The position numbers and the translations under genes are program-made. Shown here in pieces: positions 34,763 to 43,392 of a stretch of DNA of 57,920 nucleotides. Numbering within the stretch: the stretch's first letter is position 1; every line of letters begins with the position of its first letter. Source of the stretch: Chloroflexota bacterium (GTDB lineage: Bacteria; Chloroflexota; Anaerolineae; Aggregatilineales; Phototrophicaceae); NCBI GenBank assembly GCA_028875185.1, contig JAPPFH010000133.1, forward strand, positions 1 to 57,920, read 5' to 3'. Under the pieces are notes generated by a model. That model ran no database searches and was not told the DNA's origin. It saw only the letters and a program-made list of their open reading frames with translations.

Positions 34763-35596
34763 GTGATACGGCGTCCCAATCAAAACCGAACGATCATCTT
34801 GCTGGTCGCGCCGGCATGCGTTTTCGTGCTGGTGTTCTTCGTCTTGCCGCTAATTTTTTTGCTCTCCCAGAGCGTCTTGCCGGAGGAGGGCGGCTTTACG
34901 CTGACCGGTTATCGCGATTTTTTCGAGAGTCGTGTTTCTCGGATTGTGTACCTGCGCACGCTCAAGCTGGGTGTCATCGTCACGGTCATTTGCGTGGTGA
35001 TCGGCTACCCTGCCGCGTTTGTGCTGGCGCGGATGCCAGCCCGCCGCCGTTCCTTCTTGATGTCGCTGGTGATTCTGCCCTTGATGACCAACGCGGTAGC
35101 GCGCACCTTCGCCTGGCTGATTATCCTGGGGAAGCGCGGCATGATCAACCAGACGCTCTTGTCGCTGGATCTAATCGAGAACCCGGTTCGCTTCATGTTC
35201 AGCGAAACGGCGATTGTGCTGGGTCTGGCGCAATTGTTTCTGCCGCTGATGGTATTGCCGTTGGTAAGCGCGCTGGAGAATATCCCGGAAGATGTGCTGG
35301 AAGCGGCGCGCAATCTCGGCGCGAATCGGCTCACAACCTTCGTGCGAATCGTTGTGCCCTTGTCATCCGATGGCCTCGTTTTGGGCGCAACGCTTGTATT
35401 TACTGGCTCGGTTACGGCATTTGTCACCCCGGCGATTCTCGGCGGCCCGCGTCTGCTGCTGATGTCTACCCTGTTGCGGCAGAAAGTGGTGACGCTCTTT
35501 GATCTGCATGCGGCGGCTGTGGTCGCTGTTGTGATGATTCTGACGACTCTGGCGGTTAATCTGCTGCTGCGCGTCTTTCGCGTGCAACAGAGCTAG
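34763..35596 (+). CDS. PotB-type ABC permease
   Basis: A 277-residue permease with six membrane helices. The EAA loop contacting the ATPase reads EAARNLGANRLTTFVRIVVPLSSDGLV. Sequence pattern (YRDFFESRV..., PLMTNAVARTFAWLIILG..GMIN) is that of the PotB/spermidine group. Start is GTG 34763 just after the hairpin; no clear ribosome binding site, so translation may depend on coupling. Followed by the second permease after 11 bases. Confidence 0.88.
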   Translation: MIRRPNQNRTIILLVAPACVFVLVFFVLPLIFLLSQSVLPEEGGFTLTGYRDFFESRVSRIVYLRTLKLGVIVTVICVVIGYPAAFVLARMPARRRSFLMSLVILPLMTNAVARTFAWLIILGKRGMINQTLLSLDLIENPVRFMFSETAIVLGLAQLFLPLMVLPLVSALENIPEDVLEAARNLGANRLTTFVRIVVPLSSDGLVLGATLVFTGSVTAFVTPAILGGPRLLLMSTLLRQKVVTLFDLHAAAVVAVVMILTTLAVNLLLRVFRVQQS

Positions 35597-35607
35597 GAGC
35601 GTTGCTG

Positions 35608-36384
35608 ATGGTATCACGCTGGATGTATATCAGTCTGGTCATTCTCTACGGCTTCTTGCTCGGTCCATTTGTCATCATTTTCATGGCGGGCTTCGGCGCC
35701 AATGCTAACCTGGCGTTTCCGCCACAGGGTTTCACGTTGGATTGGTTCGCCAATGTATTCGAAACCGCCCAATTTATTGACAGCTTCTGGATCAGCCTGC
35801 AGCTCGGCTTGTCATCCACCATAGTCTCGCTGATTATGGGGATGCCGGTCGCCTATGCGCTGGTGCGTTATCAGTTTTCCGCGTCGGGCATGGTAGAAAC
35901 CATCTTTTCGGCGCCGATACTGGTTCCGGGTCTGGTCATCGGTTTCGCCATGCTGAACTTCTTCGTTCTCCTGGGTGATATGAGTGTCTTGACAGGTCTG
36001 TTCATTGGGCATACCGCGATCCTGTTCCCATACAGCGTGCGCGTCATATCCGCCAGCTTGCGCAACCTGGACCCATACGTCGAAGATGCCGCTGTCAGTT
36101 TGGGCGCGAACCGGCTGCGCGGATTTCTGCTGGTTGTGCTGCCCAATATGCAAGCCGGGATCGCGGCGGCTTTTGTGTTGGGCTTCATCACCTCATTTAA
36201 CAATGTGCCAGTTTCGCTTTTCCTTAGCGGACCCGGCGTGACCACGCTGCCAGTTTCCATGCTCAGTTACCTCGAATATTATTTTGACCCGACCATTGCC
36301 GCAGTCTCGACGCTGCTCGTCATATTTACCGTCGTACTCGTTCAGGCGGCGGAACGTTTGCTCGGTTTATCACAGTTTGTGTAG
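35608..36384 (+). CDS. PotC-type ABC permease
   Basis: A 258-residue permease with six helices and EAA loop EDAAVSLGANRLRGFLLVVLPNMQAGI. The N terminus (YGFLLGPFVIIFMAGF) and FSAPILVPGLVIGFAML fit PotC. ATG 35608 has AGGAG eight bases upstream; the TTG at 35602 is too close to that site. The ATPase gene begins 3 bases after its stop. Confidence 0.88.
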   Translation: MVSRWMYISLVILYGFLLGPFVIIFMAGFGANANLAFPPQGFTLDWFANVFETAQFIDSFWISLQLGLSSTIVSLIMGMPVAYALVRYQFSASGMVETIFSAPILVPGLVIGFAMLNFFVLLGDMSVLTGLFIGHTAILFPYSVRVISASLRNLDPYVEDAAVSLGANRLRGFLLVVLPNMQAGIAAAFVLGFITSFNNVPVSLFLSGPGVTTLPVSMLSYLEYYFDPTIAAVSTLLVIFTVVLVQAAERLLGLSQFV

Positions 36385-36387
36385 CTC

Positions 36388-37455
36388 ATGCCTTATTTGG
36401 AAATTCAAGATCTGACCGTTTCTTACGAAAAGAACAAGCCAACGCTGAAGCGGTTCAGCTTGAACGTTGAACAGGGGGAACTGGTCTCGTTGCTGGGTCC
36501 GAGCGGTTGTGGCAAGACGACAACCCTGCGCAGCGTAGCGGGTTTCATTCAACCGGATTCCGGTCAGATAGTCATCAACGAACGGGATTATACGCGCCTG
36601 CCCCCCAACCAGCGCGATATTGGCTTGGTTTTCCAGAGTTATGCGCTGTTTCCGCATTTGACAGTCTTCAACAATGTCGCCTTTGGCTTGCGGATGCGGC
36701 GTATTCCGAAGGACGAACTTCATAGCCGCGTGGCTAATGCCCTGAAGATGGTGGGCTTGGAAGCCTTTGCCGATCGCCGTCCGTCACAGCTTTCGGGCGG
36801 CCAACAGCAGCGCGTCGCGCTGGCCCGCGCCACGGTTATCGAACCGCAAGTGCTTCTCTTGGACGAGCCCTTGAGCAATCTGGATGCCGGGCTGCGCGTG
36901 GAAATGCGGCAGGAGATTCGGCGCGCCCAGCAGCAGCTCGGCATCACTACGCTGTATGTCACCCACGATCAGGTAGAGGCGATGAGCATCTCGGACCGCG
37001 TGGTGGTCATGAATCAGGGCGAAATTGAGCAGATTGGCAGGCCCGAGAGCATCTTTGCGGCGCCCGAAACGGCATTCGTCGCCGGGTTTATGGGCTTCGA
37101 CAATCACTTCAGCGCGACTGTCGAATCGGCCCAGGATGACAAGATTACGGTTAAGTGGGGCGGCGCCCCCATCACACTGCGTTGGCAATCCAAGTTCGGA
37201 TCTCCGACAGCCGGCGCCCGGGCTGAAATCTTTTTTCGCGCCGACAATGCCAGCCTGTCCGCGGGTAGCGAAGCGGGCGGTCTTGCCGGCAGCGTCATCC
37301 TGCATACCTTTCATGGCAATGAGGTGCAATACCTGGTAGAAACCGCAGTCGGCGAATTCAGCATCACGCAAGACAGCGATAGCGAGCGCTTTGAAAACGG
37401 CGCGGCGGTGAAGGTGCAGGCGCGCACGCAAAAGTGGATCGCCATCATTGAATAA
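36388..37455 (+). CDS. PotA-type ABC transporter ATPase
   Basis: A 355-residue ATPase: Walker A GPSGCGKTTT (about 37-46), Q-loop VFQSYALFPH, signature LSGGQQQRVALARA, Walker B LLLDEPLSNLD and switch VTHDQ, followed by a C-terminal TOBE-type regulatory domain (about 275-355). It energises the two preceding permeases. It is the only importer ATPase in the window, so it could also serve other systems, although the sugar-type permeases normally use an MsmK/UgpC-like ATPase. Confidence 0.93.
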   Translation: MPYLEIQDLTVSYEKNKPTLKRFSLNVEQGELVSLLGPSGCGKTTTLRSVAGFIQPDSGQIVINERDYTRLPPNQRDIGLVFQSYALFPHLTVFNNVAFGLRMRRIPKDELHSRVANALKMVGLEAFADRRPSQLSGGQQQRVALARATVIEPQVLLLDEPLSNLDAGLRVEMRQEIRRAQQQLGITTLYVTHDQVEAMSISDRVVVMNQGEIEQIGRPESIFAAPETAFVAGFMGFDNHFSATVESAQDDKITVKWGGAPITLRWQSKFGSPTAGARAEIFFRADNASLSAGSEAGGLAGSVILHTFHGNEVQYLVETAVGEFSITQDSDSERFENGAAVKVQARTQKWIAIIE

Positions 37456-37469
37456 GCGGAGCAATAACC

Positions 37470-38216
37470 ATGACTGACTCACAGAAGCCGGAGGTTCAAA
37501 AGCATATTCGCTGCGCGCCTGGCGAGGTCGCCCGCAGTGTGCTTCTGCCGGGGGATCCGGCGCGCGCCCGGCGCATCGCCGAAGAACTGGATGAAGCCAG
37601 CCTGATTGCGGAAAACCGGGAATATGTGGTCTTCAGCGGGAGGACGAAGGGCGTCCCGGTTAGCGTGTGTTCGACCGGGATAGGCGGCGCGTCAGCCGCC
37701 ATCGCCCTGGAAGAATTGCGCAATATCGGCGCGGAGGTGTTCATTCGGGTCGGTTCCGCTGGCGGACGGCGCAAAGATATACCGATTGGCTCGCTGGTGG
37801 TGGTGACGGCTGCCTATCGCGGCGACGGCGTATCGGACGAATATTTGCCCTTGGGTTTCCCGGCGGTGGCTGATCTTGATGTGAACAATGCCTTAATCGG
37901 GGCGGCAAAAGAATTGGGATACAGCGCCTGGACAGGAATCGGGACGACGCGCAGCGCCTTCTACGCGCGCGATCCAGAGCTTAACGAACGTCTGAGGCAG
38001 GTTGGCGTTGTCGCGGCGGAGATGGAAGCGTCAACGCTGTTTATCGTCGGGGCGCGCCGCGGGGCGAAGGTCGGCTGCGTAGTCGCCACCGACTCCAATA
38101 TCTACCTGGACGAGCAGCCCTCGCTTGCGGAGAAGGAGGCGCTTTATATGCAGGGTGAAGAGAAGACCATCCGTACCGCGCTGCGAGCGGTGCAATTATT
38201 GGAGGCGGCAAGCTGA
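37470..38216 (+). CDS. Nucleoside phosphorylase (PNP/uridine phosphorylase family)
   Basis: A 248-residue hexameric-type nucleoside phosphorylase, which splits a nucleoside with phosphate into base and (deoxy)ribose 1-phosphate. Signatures: LLPGDPARARRIAE (phosphate binding), STGIGGASAAIALEEL, IRVGSAGG and VAAEMEASTLFIVGARRG (ribose-binding Glu-Met-Glu). The end region resembles uridine phosphorylase, but its place directly before adenine deaminase suggests a purine nucleoside such as adenosine. GGAG lies 8 bases before the ATG. Stop and next start overlap (TGATG). Confidence 0.9.
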   Translation: MTDSQKPEVQKHIRCAPGEVARSVLLPGDPARARRIAEELDEASLIAENREYVVFSGRTKGVPVSVCSTGIGGASAAIALEELRNIGAEVFIRVGSAGGRRKDIPIGSLVVVTAAYRGDGVSDEYLPLGFPAVADLDVNNALIGAAKELGYSAWTGIGTTRSAFYARDPELNERLRQVGVVAAEMEASTLFIVGARRGAKVGCVVATDSNIYLDEQPSLAEKEALYMQGEEKTIRTALRAVQLLEAAS

Positions 38217-39928
38217 TGAAATTCGACCTGCTGCTGGCCAACGCGCGGATTGCCGATGTCTTCCGTTACCGGCTGTTTGAGGGCTGGATTGGTATCCGCG
38301 ACGGGCGCTTTATCGCGGTTGAAGCGGGGAGCGCGCCGCGCGGCATAAGCGCAACTGACACGCGCGACCTCGCAGGGCGCATCGTCATGCCCGGCTTGAT
38401 CGATTCGCATTTGCACATTGAATCCAGCTTGCTGACGCCGCGCCGCTTCGCCGAAGCCGTGCTGCCCTTCGGCACGACGACCATCCTCAGCGACCCGCAC
38501 GAAGTGGGCAATGTCGCCGGCGAGGAAGGCGTGAAATGGATGATCGCGGCATCTCAGGACTTGCCGCTGCGGATTTATCATTCGATACCGAGTTGTGTTC
38601 CCGCCACCTCGCCGGAGCTCGAATGGACGCATGATGTCTTTGATGCCGCCACGATTCGGCGCTTGGCAAGGCAGCCATCGGTCATCGCCTTGGGCGAGGT
38701 AATGGATTATCGCGGTTTGCTGGGGCCGAATGAACGCTTGCGCTCGATTGTGGCGGCAGCCAGAGAAATCAAGCTGCTAATCGAAGGACATATCCCCACG
38801 CTGGCCGGCATTGAACTCTCGCAATATCTCGCGCATGGGATCAGCTCCGACCATACGCTAACCTTCGGCGCCAAAATTCAGGAGCAAATCTCAAAAGGTC
38901 TGGCGGTCATGCTGCAGACCAAGTCGGTGACGCCCGAGAATATGGCGGCGGTCGCGGCATTGCCAGACCGATCGCAAATCATTCTCATCACCGATGACAT
39001 TGAGCCGTCGCTGCTTGTGGATGGGCATTTGTCGCGGATTGTGGCTCTGGCGATCGAATGCGGCATGCCGCCGCTGGAGGCGATAGCAGCCGCGAGCATT
39101 CGTCCGGCGCGCTATCTTGGCTTGCGCGATCACGGCGCGATCGCGCCCGGATTTCTGGCTGATTTCCTGGTGATGGACGAGATCGCCGCCTTCCCGCCGG
39201 CAGCTGTATTTGTCAACGGTCAGCCGATGGCGCGGGCGGGCGCGATGAGCGCGGCGATCACGCGCGAAAACCCAGCCCAGCCAGACTATCCGCCCATTCC
39301 CGGTTCCTTCGCCCCTGGTGATTTCAAGCTGGAAAGCAATGGCGGGGACGGTTTCGCGCAAGCGCAGGTCGTAGCGCTGCAAAATAAGCATTCCACCCTG
39401 ACCGAATTGGAGCAGCGGGCTCTGCGTTTGCAAGATGGTTATGCGCAATTTCAGGCGGATGATGGATTGGCGCTGGCGGCTGTGATTGCGCGGGATGAGT
39501 CTTCGCGGACGGTGGGTCTCATCGCCAACACCGGCTTGAGAGCCGGCGCCTGGGCCAGCAGCGTCGCGCACGATTGCCATAATCTGCTGGTGATTGGCCG
39601 CAGCCCAGAAGCGATGGCGCAGGCGGCCAATGCGGTACATGCGCTGGGCGGCGGCGTCGCCGTTGCCGCGCATGGGGACGTTCTCGCCTCTTTGCGCTTG
39701 CCTTACTTTGGCTTGCTGAGCGATGAGCCGGCCGCGGCGGTCGCGCGCGGGCTGGCGGATGTGGAAGAGGCGATGCGCCATATCGGCGCGCAGCAAACGC
39801 GACCCTTCCTGACGTTTTCGATCATGAGCTTGAGCGTCAGCCCCTACGCGAAATTTACCGATAAAGGCGTAGTCGATACCGAATCACGGCAATTGATTCG
39901 ACCCTTTGTCCGGCAGACAGTTCGCTAA
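38216..39928 (+). CDS. ade: Adenine deaminase
   Basis: A 570-residue amidohydrolase that converts adenine to hypoxanthine and ammonia. Metal-site motifs are MPGLIDSHLHIESSLLTP (HxH), GTTTILSDPHEVGNV, EGHIPTL, ITDDIEPSLLVDGHL and ASIRPARYLGL; the C-terminal domain has AVIARDESSRTVGLI and GGGVAV. Length and motif order match Ade. It overlaps the nucleoside phosphorylase stop by one base, with GGAGG inside the upstream gene. Together they would turn adenosine into hypoxanthine plus ribose 1-phosphate. Confidence 0.93.
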   Translation: MKFDLLLANARIADVFRYRLFEGWIGIRDGRFIAVEAGSAPRGISATDTRDLAGRIVMPGLIDSHLHIESSLLTPRRFAEAVLPFGTTTILSDPHEVGNVAGEEGVKWMIAASQDLPLRIYHSIPSCVPATSPELEWTHDVFDAATIRRLARQPSVIALGEVMDYRGLLGPNERLRSIVAAAREIKLLIEGHIPTLAGIELSQYLAHGISSDHTLTFGAKIQEQISKGLAVMLQTKSVTPENMAAVAALPDRSQIILITDDIEPSLLVDGHLSRIVALAIECGMPPLEAIAAASIRPARYLGLRDHGAIAPGFLADFLVMDEIAAFPPAAVFVNGQPMARAGAMSAAITRENPAQPDYPPIPGSFAPGDFKLESNGGDGFAQAQVVALQNKHSTLTELEQRALRLQDGYAQFQADDGLALAAVIARDESSRTVGLIANTGLRAGAWASSVAHDCHNLLVIGRSPEAMAQAANAVHALGGGVAVAAHGDVLASLRLPYFGLLSDEPAAAVARGLADVEEAMRHIGAQQTRPFLTFSIMSLSVSPYAKFTDKGVVDTESRQLIRPFVRQTVR

Positions 39929-39983
39929 TGTAAAGTAGGTCCATGTGTCAAAATGGCTCTGGCTGAGTTACAATTTTGGATGG

Positions 39984-40000
39984 TTGTCCATTTTGGACAA
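39984..40000. promoter_or_regulatory. Palindromic operator-like site before the first sugar importer
   Basis: TTGTCCATTTTGGACAA is a perfect 7-bp inverted repeat with a 3-base spacer, 36 bases before the binding protein ATG at 40036. TTTTGGA also occurs just upstream at 39974-39980 as a direct repeat. Such sites suit a dimeric repressor of the LacI or GntR type. No regulator gene is present nearby. Confidence 0.5.
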
Positions 40001-40035
40001 AGATCTTTTGCACTAAGCGTATGAAAGGAAAACTT

Positions 40036-41292
40036 ATGAATAAGGCACGTCAATTGTTCGTACTGCTTCTGATTGTCAGCGTGCTTGTCGGCGCCGGGAC
40101 AGTATCGGCGCAGGACGATGTCACCCTGACGATCTGGACCTTCGGCTCTTTCTTCACCGATTTCTACGAAGGCATTGAAGCCGACTACAAAGAAATCGCG
40201 CCTCACGTCAGCATCGTGGTCGAAGAGATCCCGTATGGGCAGCTCTACGACAACTTGCAAGGCGCCATTGTTGCCGGCGTTGGCGCGCCCGATATCGTTG
40301 ATGTGGAGCAAGGCGTCATCAGCCGCTTCCTCAAAGGCGAGCCCGGTCTGATCGCGCTGAACGACCTGATCGCGCCATACGAAGACGACTACATCATGGC
40401 CAAGACCGGCTTGTACGCCCATCAGGGTACCATTTTCGGCATTGACCACTGCCTCTGCCCGGTCGTCTTGTACTATCGGCACGACATCTTCGCTGACGCC
40501 GGCATTGAAATGCCCATCGCCACCTGGGACGAATTTGTCGAGGCGTCCGCGGCGCTGACCGAACAGGGCATCGCGGCGCTTACCTTGTCCGACCGCAGCT
40601 GGGGCGACTTCTATATTCTGCTGCTGCAATCTGGCAGCCCCGGTTTCTTCGATGCCGAGGGCAATGTGATCGTCGACAGCCCTGAGACGATCGCCCTCTT
40701 GGAATGGTATCTCGGCTTGCTCGAGAGCGGCGTTGCCATTGCCCCGGGCGATTCGCAAAGCATTTATGGGCTGATGGCCGAAGGCAAAATAGCGGCCACG
40801 GCCGGCGCCGATTGGTACGGCGGCTTCATCAAGAACAATGTCGCCGATACCGAGGGGCTCTGGCGCGCGGCGCCCCTGCCCGCTTTTGAAGCAGGCGGCG
40901 CCCGCACCAGCACACACGGCGGCACCGCCTACTCGATAACGCAGCAGAGCGAGCATAAGGACGAGGCTTGGGCATTCATTGAATTCGCGCTGTTCGATGA
41001 GGACAACAAGATCTTCGAATTCGAGGTTAACAACCTGCTGCCGCCCGTGCTCTCGCATCTGGATAACGAAGCGCTGCTGGGTCCCGACCCTTACTTTGAC
41101 AACCAGTCGCTCGGCGAGCTTTTCCTTGAACTGGCGCCGGAAGTGCCGCATCAAGTGCGCGGTCCCTGGTTCGATGAAGCCAGCACGCTGGTAGGCAACG
41201 CTATATTCGAAGCCGCCCAAGGCGAGAAGACGGCCGAGCAGGCGCTGAAAGACGCAGCTGAAGAACTGCGCCGCGCGATCGATTTCGGTTAG
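40036..41292 (+). CDS. Sugar-type ABC substrate-binding protein, cassette 1
   Basis: A 418-residue family 1 extracellular solute-binding protein. Signal peptide residues 1-24 (FVLLLIVSVLVGAGTVSA, cleavage before QDD). The mature start VTLTIWTFGSFFTDFYEGIEADYKE is typical of carbohydrate binders; GGTAYSITQQSEHKDEAWAFIEF is the usual late motif. No lipobox Cys. The protein is a close paralogue of 44348-45604. AGGA lies about 8 bases before ATG 40036. Ligand not determinable. Confidence 0.9.
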   Translation: MNKARQLFVLLLIVSVLVGAGTVSAQDDVTLTIWTFGSFFTDFYEGIEADYKEIAPHVSIVVEEIPYGQLYDNLQGAIVAGVGAPDIVDVEQGVISRFLKGEPGLIALNDLIAPYEDDYIMAKTGLYAHQGTIFGIDHCLCPVVLYYRHDIFADAGIEMPIATWDEFVEASAALTEQGIAALTLSDRSWGDFYILLLQSGSPGFFDAEGNVIVDSPETIALLEWYLGLLESGVAIAPGDSQSIYGLMAEGKIAATAGADWYGGFIKNNVADTEGLWRAAPLPAFEAGGARTSTHGGTAYSITQQSEHKDEAWAFIEFALFDEDNKIFEFEVNNLLPPVLSHLDNEALLGPDPYFDNQSLGELFLELAPEVPHQVRGPWFDEASTLVGNAIFEAAQGEKTAEQALKDAAEELRRAIDFG

Positions 41293-41321
41293 GGCCAAAC
41301 GCATATCACAAATGTGAAGAC

Positions 41322-41394
41322 GTAGGGGCGACATATTATGTCGCCCGCCTGTCATGGTTCTGATGTTTCGGGCGACCTGATAGGTCGCCCCTAC
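41322..41394. repeat. Inverted pair of C palindromes between binding protein and permease genes
   Basis: 41322-41347 (plus; inner GACATATTATGTC) and 41369-41394 (minus; inner GACCTGATAGGTC) separated by 21 bases. The outer frames are mutually complementary, so the block can form one long stem or two hairpins. It sits after the binding protein stop inside an operon, the position of the REP sequences between malE and malF in E. coli that protect upstream mRNA. Confidence 0.8.
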
Positions 41395-41424
41395 ATTGGT
41401 CATATCGGGATGAGGACCTGAGTC

Positions 41425-42342
41425 GTGAGCAGCGCATCAATCGTGAAAGACCGCGGCTTGCGCGCTTGGTGGAGCCGCTCCGAGCGCAAGGTCGTGCCTT
41501 ATGTCTTTATCTCGCCCTTCTATATTCTCTTCATCGTCTTCTCGGTGGGACCGCTGATCTACGCCCTCTACCTCAGCTTGCACCGCTGGCCCGGCACCGG
41601 TCCCATGCGGCACGTCGGCTTGGGCAACTATACCTACCTGGCGGGCGACCCGGTCTTCCTCAAGTCACTATGGAACACCGTGTACTACGCCATTGGCGCT
41701 TTTCTCTTCATCTTGCCGCTGGCGCTCGTTTTGGCGCTGCTGATCAACTCGACGCTGATTCGTATCAAGAGCCTTTTCCGCATCGGCTACTTCCTGCCGA
41801 TTCTGACCAGCACGGTCGCCGCCACCATTATGTTCCTGCTCATCTTCAACAATGAATTCGGCTTGATTAACCAGGGCTTGGCGTCGCTGGGCATCCCGGC
41901 GCTGAAATGGCTCGACGAAGAGCTGGTCAAGATATCGGTGCTGGCGATCGTGACCTGGCGCTATACCGGCATCAACGTCTTGTATTTCCTCACTGGCTTG
42001 CAGAGCATCCCGCCCGAGCTCTACGAAGCGGCGCAGGTGGACGGCGCTGGAACCTGGGCGCAATTCCGCTACGTTACTATCCCGCAGCTGCGCCCCATCG
42101 CGCTATTCGTCGGCGTGGTGACGATGATCGGCTCCTTTCAACTCTTCGCCGAGCCGCTGCTGCTGGCGAACGGCGGACCCAACGACTCCAGCCTGACCAT
42201 CGCCAACTATCTCTACCGCATGGGCTTCACCAACGCCAAGCTCGGTTACGGCTCGGCCATCGGTTGGGTGCTGGCGCTGATCATCTTCGGCTTGTCCTTC
42301 ATCCAGCTCGCTCTCTTCGGCGCCTTCAGGAAGGAAGACTGA
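41425..42342 (+). CDS. Sugar ABC permease (MalF/UgpA type), cassette 1
   Basis: A 305-residue permease with six helices and EAA loop EAAQVDGAGTWAQFRYVTIPQL. N terminus VVPYVFISPFYILFIVFSVGPLIYALYLSL is typical of the UgpA group. GTG 41425 with GAGGA about 10 bases upstream. About 24 substitutions separate it from its paralogue at 45781 by my count. The next permease starts 4 bases after its stop. No ATPase is encoded in the cassette. Confidence 0.92.
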   Translation: MSSASIVKDRGLRAWWSRSERKVVPYVFISPFYILFIVFSVGPLIYALYLSLHRWPGTGPMRHVGLGNYTYLAGDPVFLKSLWNTVYYAIGAFLFILPLALVLALLINSTLIRIKSLFRIGYFLPILTSTVAATIMFLLIFNNEFGLINQGLASLGIPALKWLDEELVKISVLAIVTWRYTGINVLYFLTGLQSIPPELYEAAQVDGAGTWAQFRYVTIPQLRPIALFVGVVTMIGSFQLFAEPLLLANGGPNDSSLTIANYLYRMGFTNAKLGYGSAIGWVLALIIFGLSFIQLALFGAFRKED

Positions 42343-42346
42343 GGCG

Positions 42347-43180
42347 ATGGACAGCACGCTCACTCGCCGCGCCCAGCGAACCCTGGCTTACGGCTTCCTC
42401 TTCTTCATCCTGATCTCGATGGCGACGCCCTTCGTCTGGATGATATCCAACACCTTCAAGGAACAGTCCGAGATCTTTCAACGGCAGCCGACGCTCATCC
42501 CCGAAGAGCCGCACCTGCGCAATTACGTCAGCCTCTTCGTCGACTTCGACTTCCACAAACATTTTCTCAACAGCGCCTTCATCGCCGTGGTTCATACCTT
42601 CTCTCATCTCTTCCTGGCATCGCTGGCCGGTTTCGCTTTCGCCAAATACAATTTCCCGCTTAAGAACTTTCTGTTTCTGGTGCTGCTCGGCTCGATGATG
42701 GTGCCGCTCTATACCATATTCATCCCGCTTTTCGTCCTTGTTATCCGCCTCGGCCTGGTCAACAGCTACGCCGGCGTCATCATCCCGGGCGTGGCCGGCG
42801 CCTTCGGCATCTTTTTCATGAAGCAAAGCATGGAGGCAGTGCCGGGCGAGCTGCTCGATTCCGCGCGGATAGACGGCGCTTCCGAATTCCGCATCTATTG
42901 GCAGATCGCCCTTCCGCTGGTGCGTCCGGCATTGGCTGTTCTGGCGGTGCTGGCATTCATGGGCTCCTGGAATGATTTCGTCTGGCCGCTGGTGGTGCTG
43001 CGCAGCCGCGAATTGCAGACGCTGCCGGTCGTGATGGCGGGAATGGTCAATCTCTACCGTATGGAATACGGCGTCGTGATGGCGGCGTCGCTGCTATCGA
43101 CGCTGCCGATCCTGCTGCTCTTCCTCGCCCTGCAGAAGCAGTTCGTGCAGGGGCTGACTGTTGGCGCGGTTAAGTCTTAA
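42347..43180 (+). CDS. Sugar ABC permease (MalG/UgpE type), cassette 1
   Basis: A 277-residue permease, six helices, EAA loop DSARIDGASEFRIYWQIALPLVRPAL, and the C-terminal FLALQKQFVQGLTVGAVKS typical of MalG-type proteins. Paralogue of 46703-47536 with few substitutions. It ends the first cassette. Confidence 0.92.
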   Translation: MDSTLTRRAQRTLAYGFLFFILISMATPFVWMISNTFKEQSEIFQRQPTLIPEEPHLRNYVSLFVDFDFHKHFLNSAFIAVVHTFSHLFLASLAGFAFAKYNFPLKNFLFLVLLGSMMVPLYTIFIPLFVLVIRLGLVNSYAGVIIPGVAGAFGIFFMKQSMEAVPGELLDSARIDGASEFRIYWQIALPLVRPALAVLAVLAFMGSWNDFVWPLVVLRSRELQTLPVVMAGMVNLYRMEYGVVMAASLLSTLPILLLFLALQKQFVQGLTVGAVKS

Positions 43181-43238
43181 GGCGGAGCAAGCAAGCCCAC
43201 AGCCTCAGCAATGCGCCGCCCGCAAAAATACAAGCCTT

Positions 43239-43264
43239 GTAGGAACAACCTGTCAGGTCGCCCG
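43239..43264 (+). repeat. Degenerate C palindrome
   Basis: GTAGGAACAACCTG...CAGGTCGCCCG: the right half is intact and the left half mutated. It lies in the 212-bp gap between cassette 1 and PhyH copy 2; nothing else is seen in that gap. Confidence 0.5.
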
Positions 43265-43392
43265 GTTAACGGGGACTGCGTGGCAGGCCGATTTGTTGGC
43301 TCGCCCCTAGTAGCATCGCGCAAGTTGCGGAATCGCGCCCACTGCGCTACGCTTTATTGATACCGTACGCTTGATGGAGCCGGGGCCGTCTC

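Noticed and set aside
39925-41403. A 492-codon open frame on the minus strand opposite the cassette 1 binding protein
   Set aside because: Antisense shadow of a clear binding protein gene; its end runs through the C palindromes.
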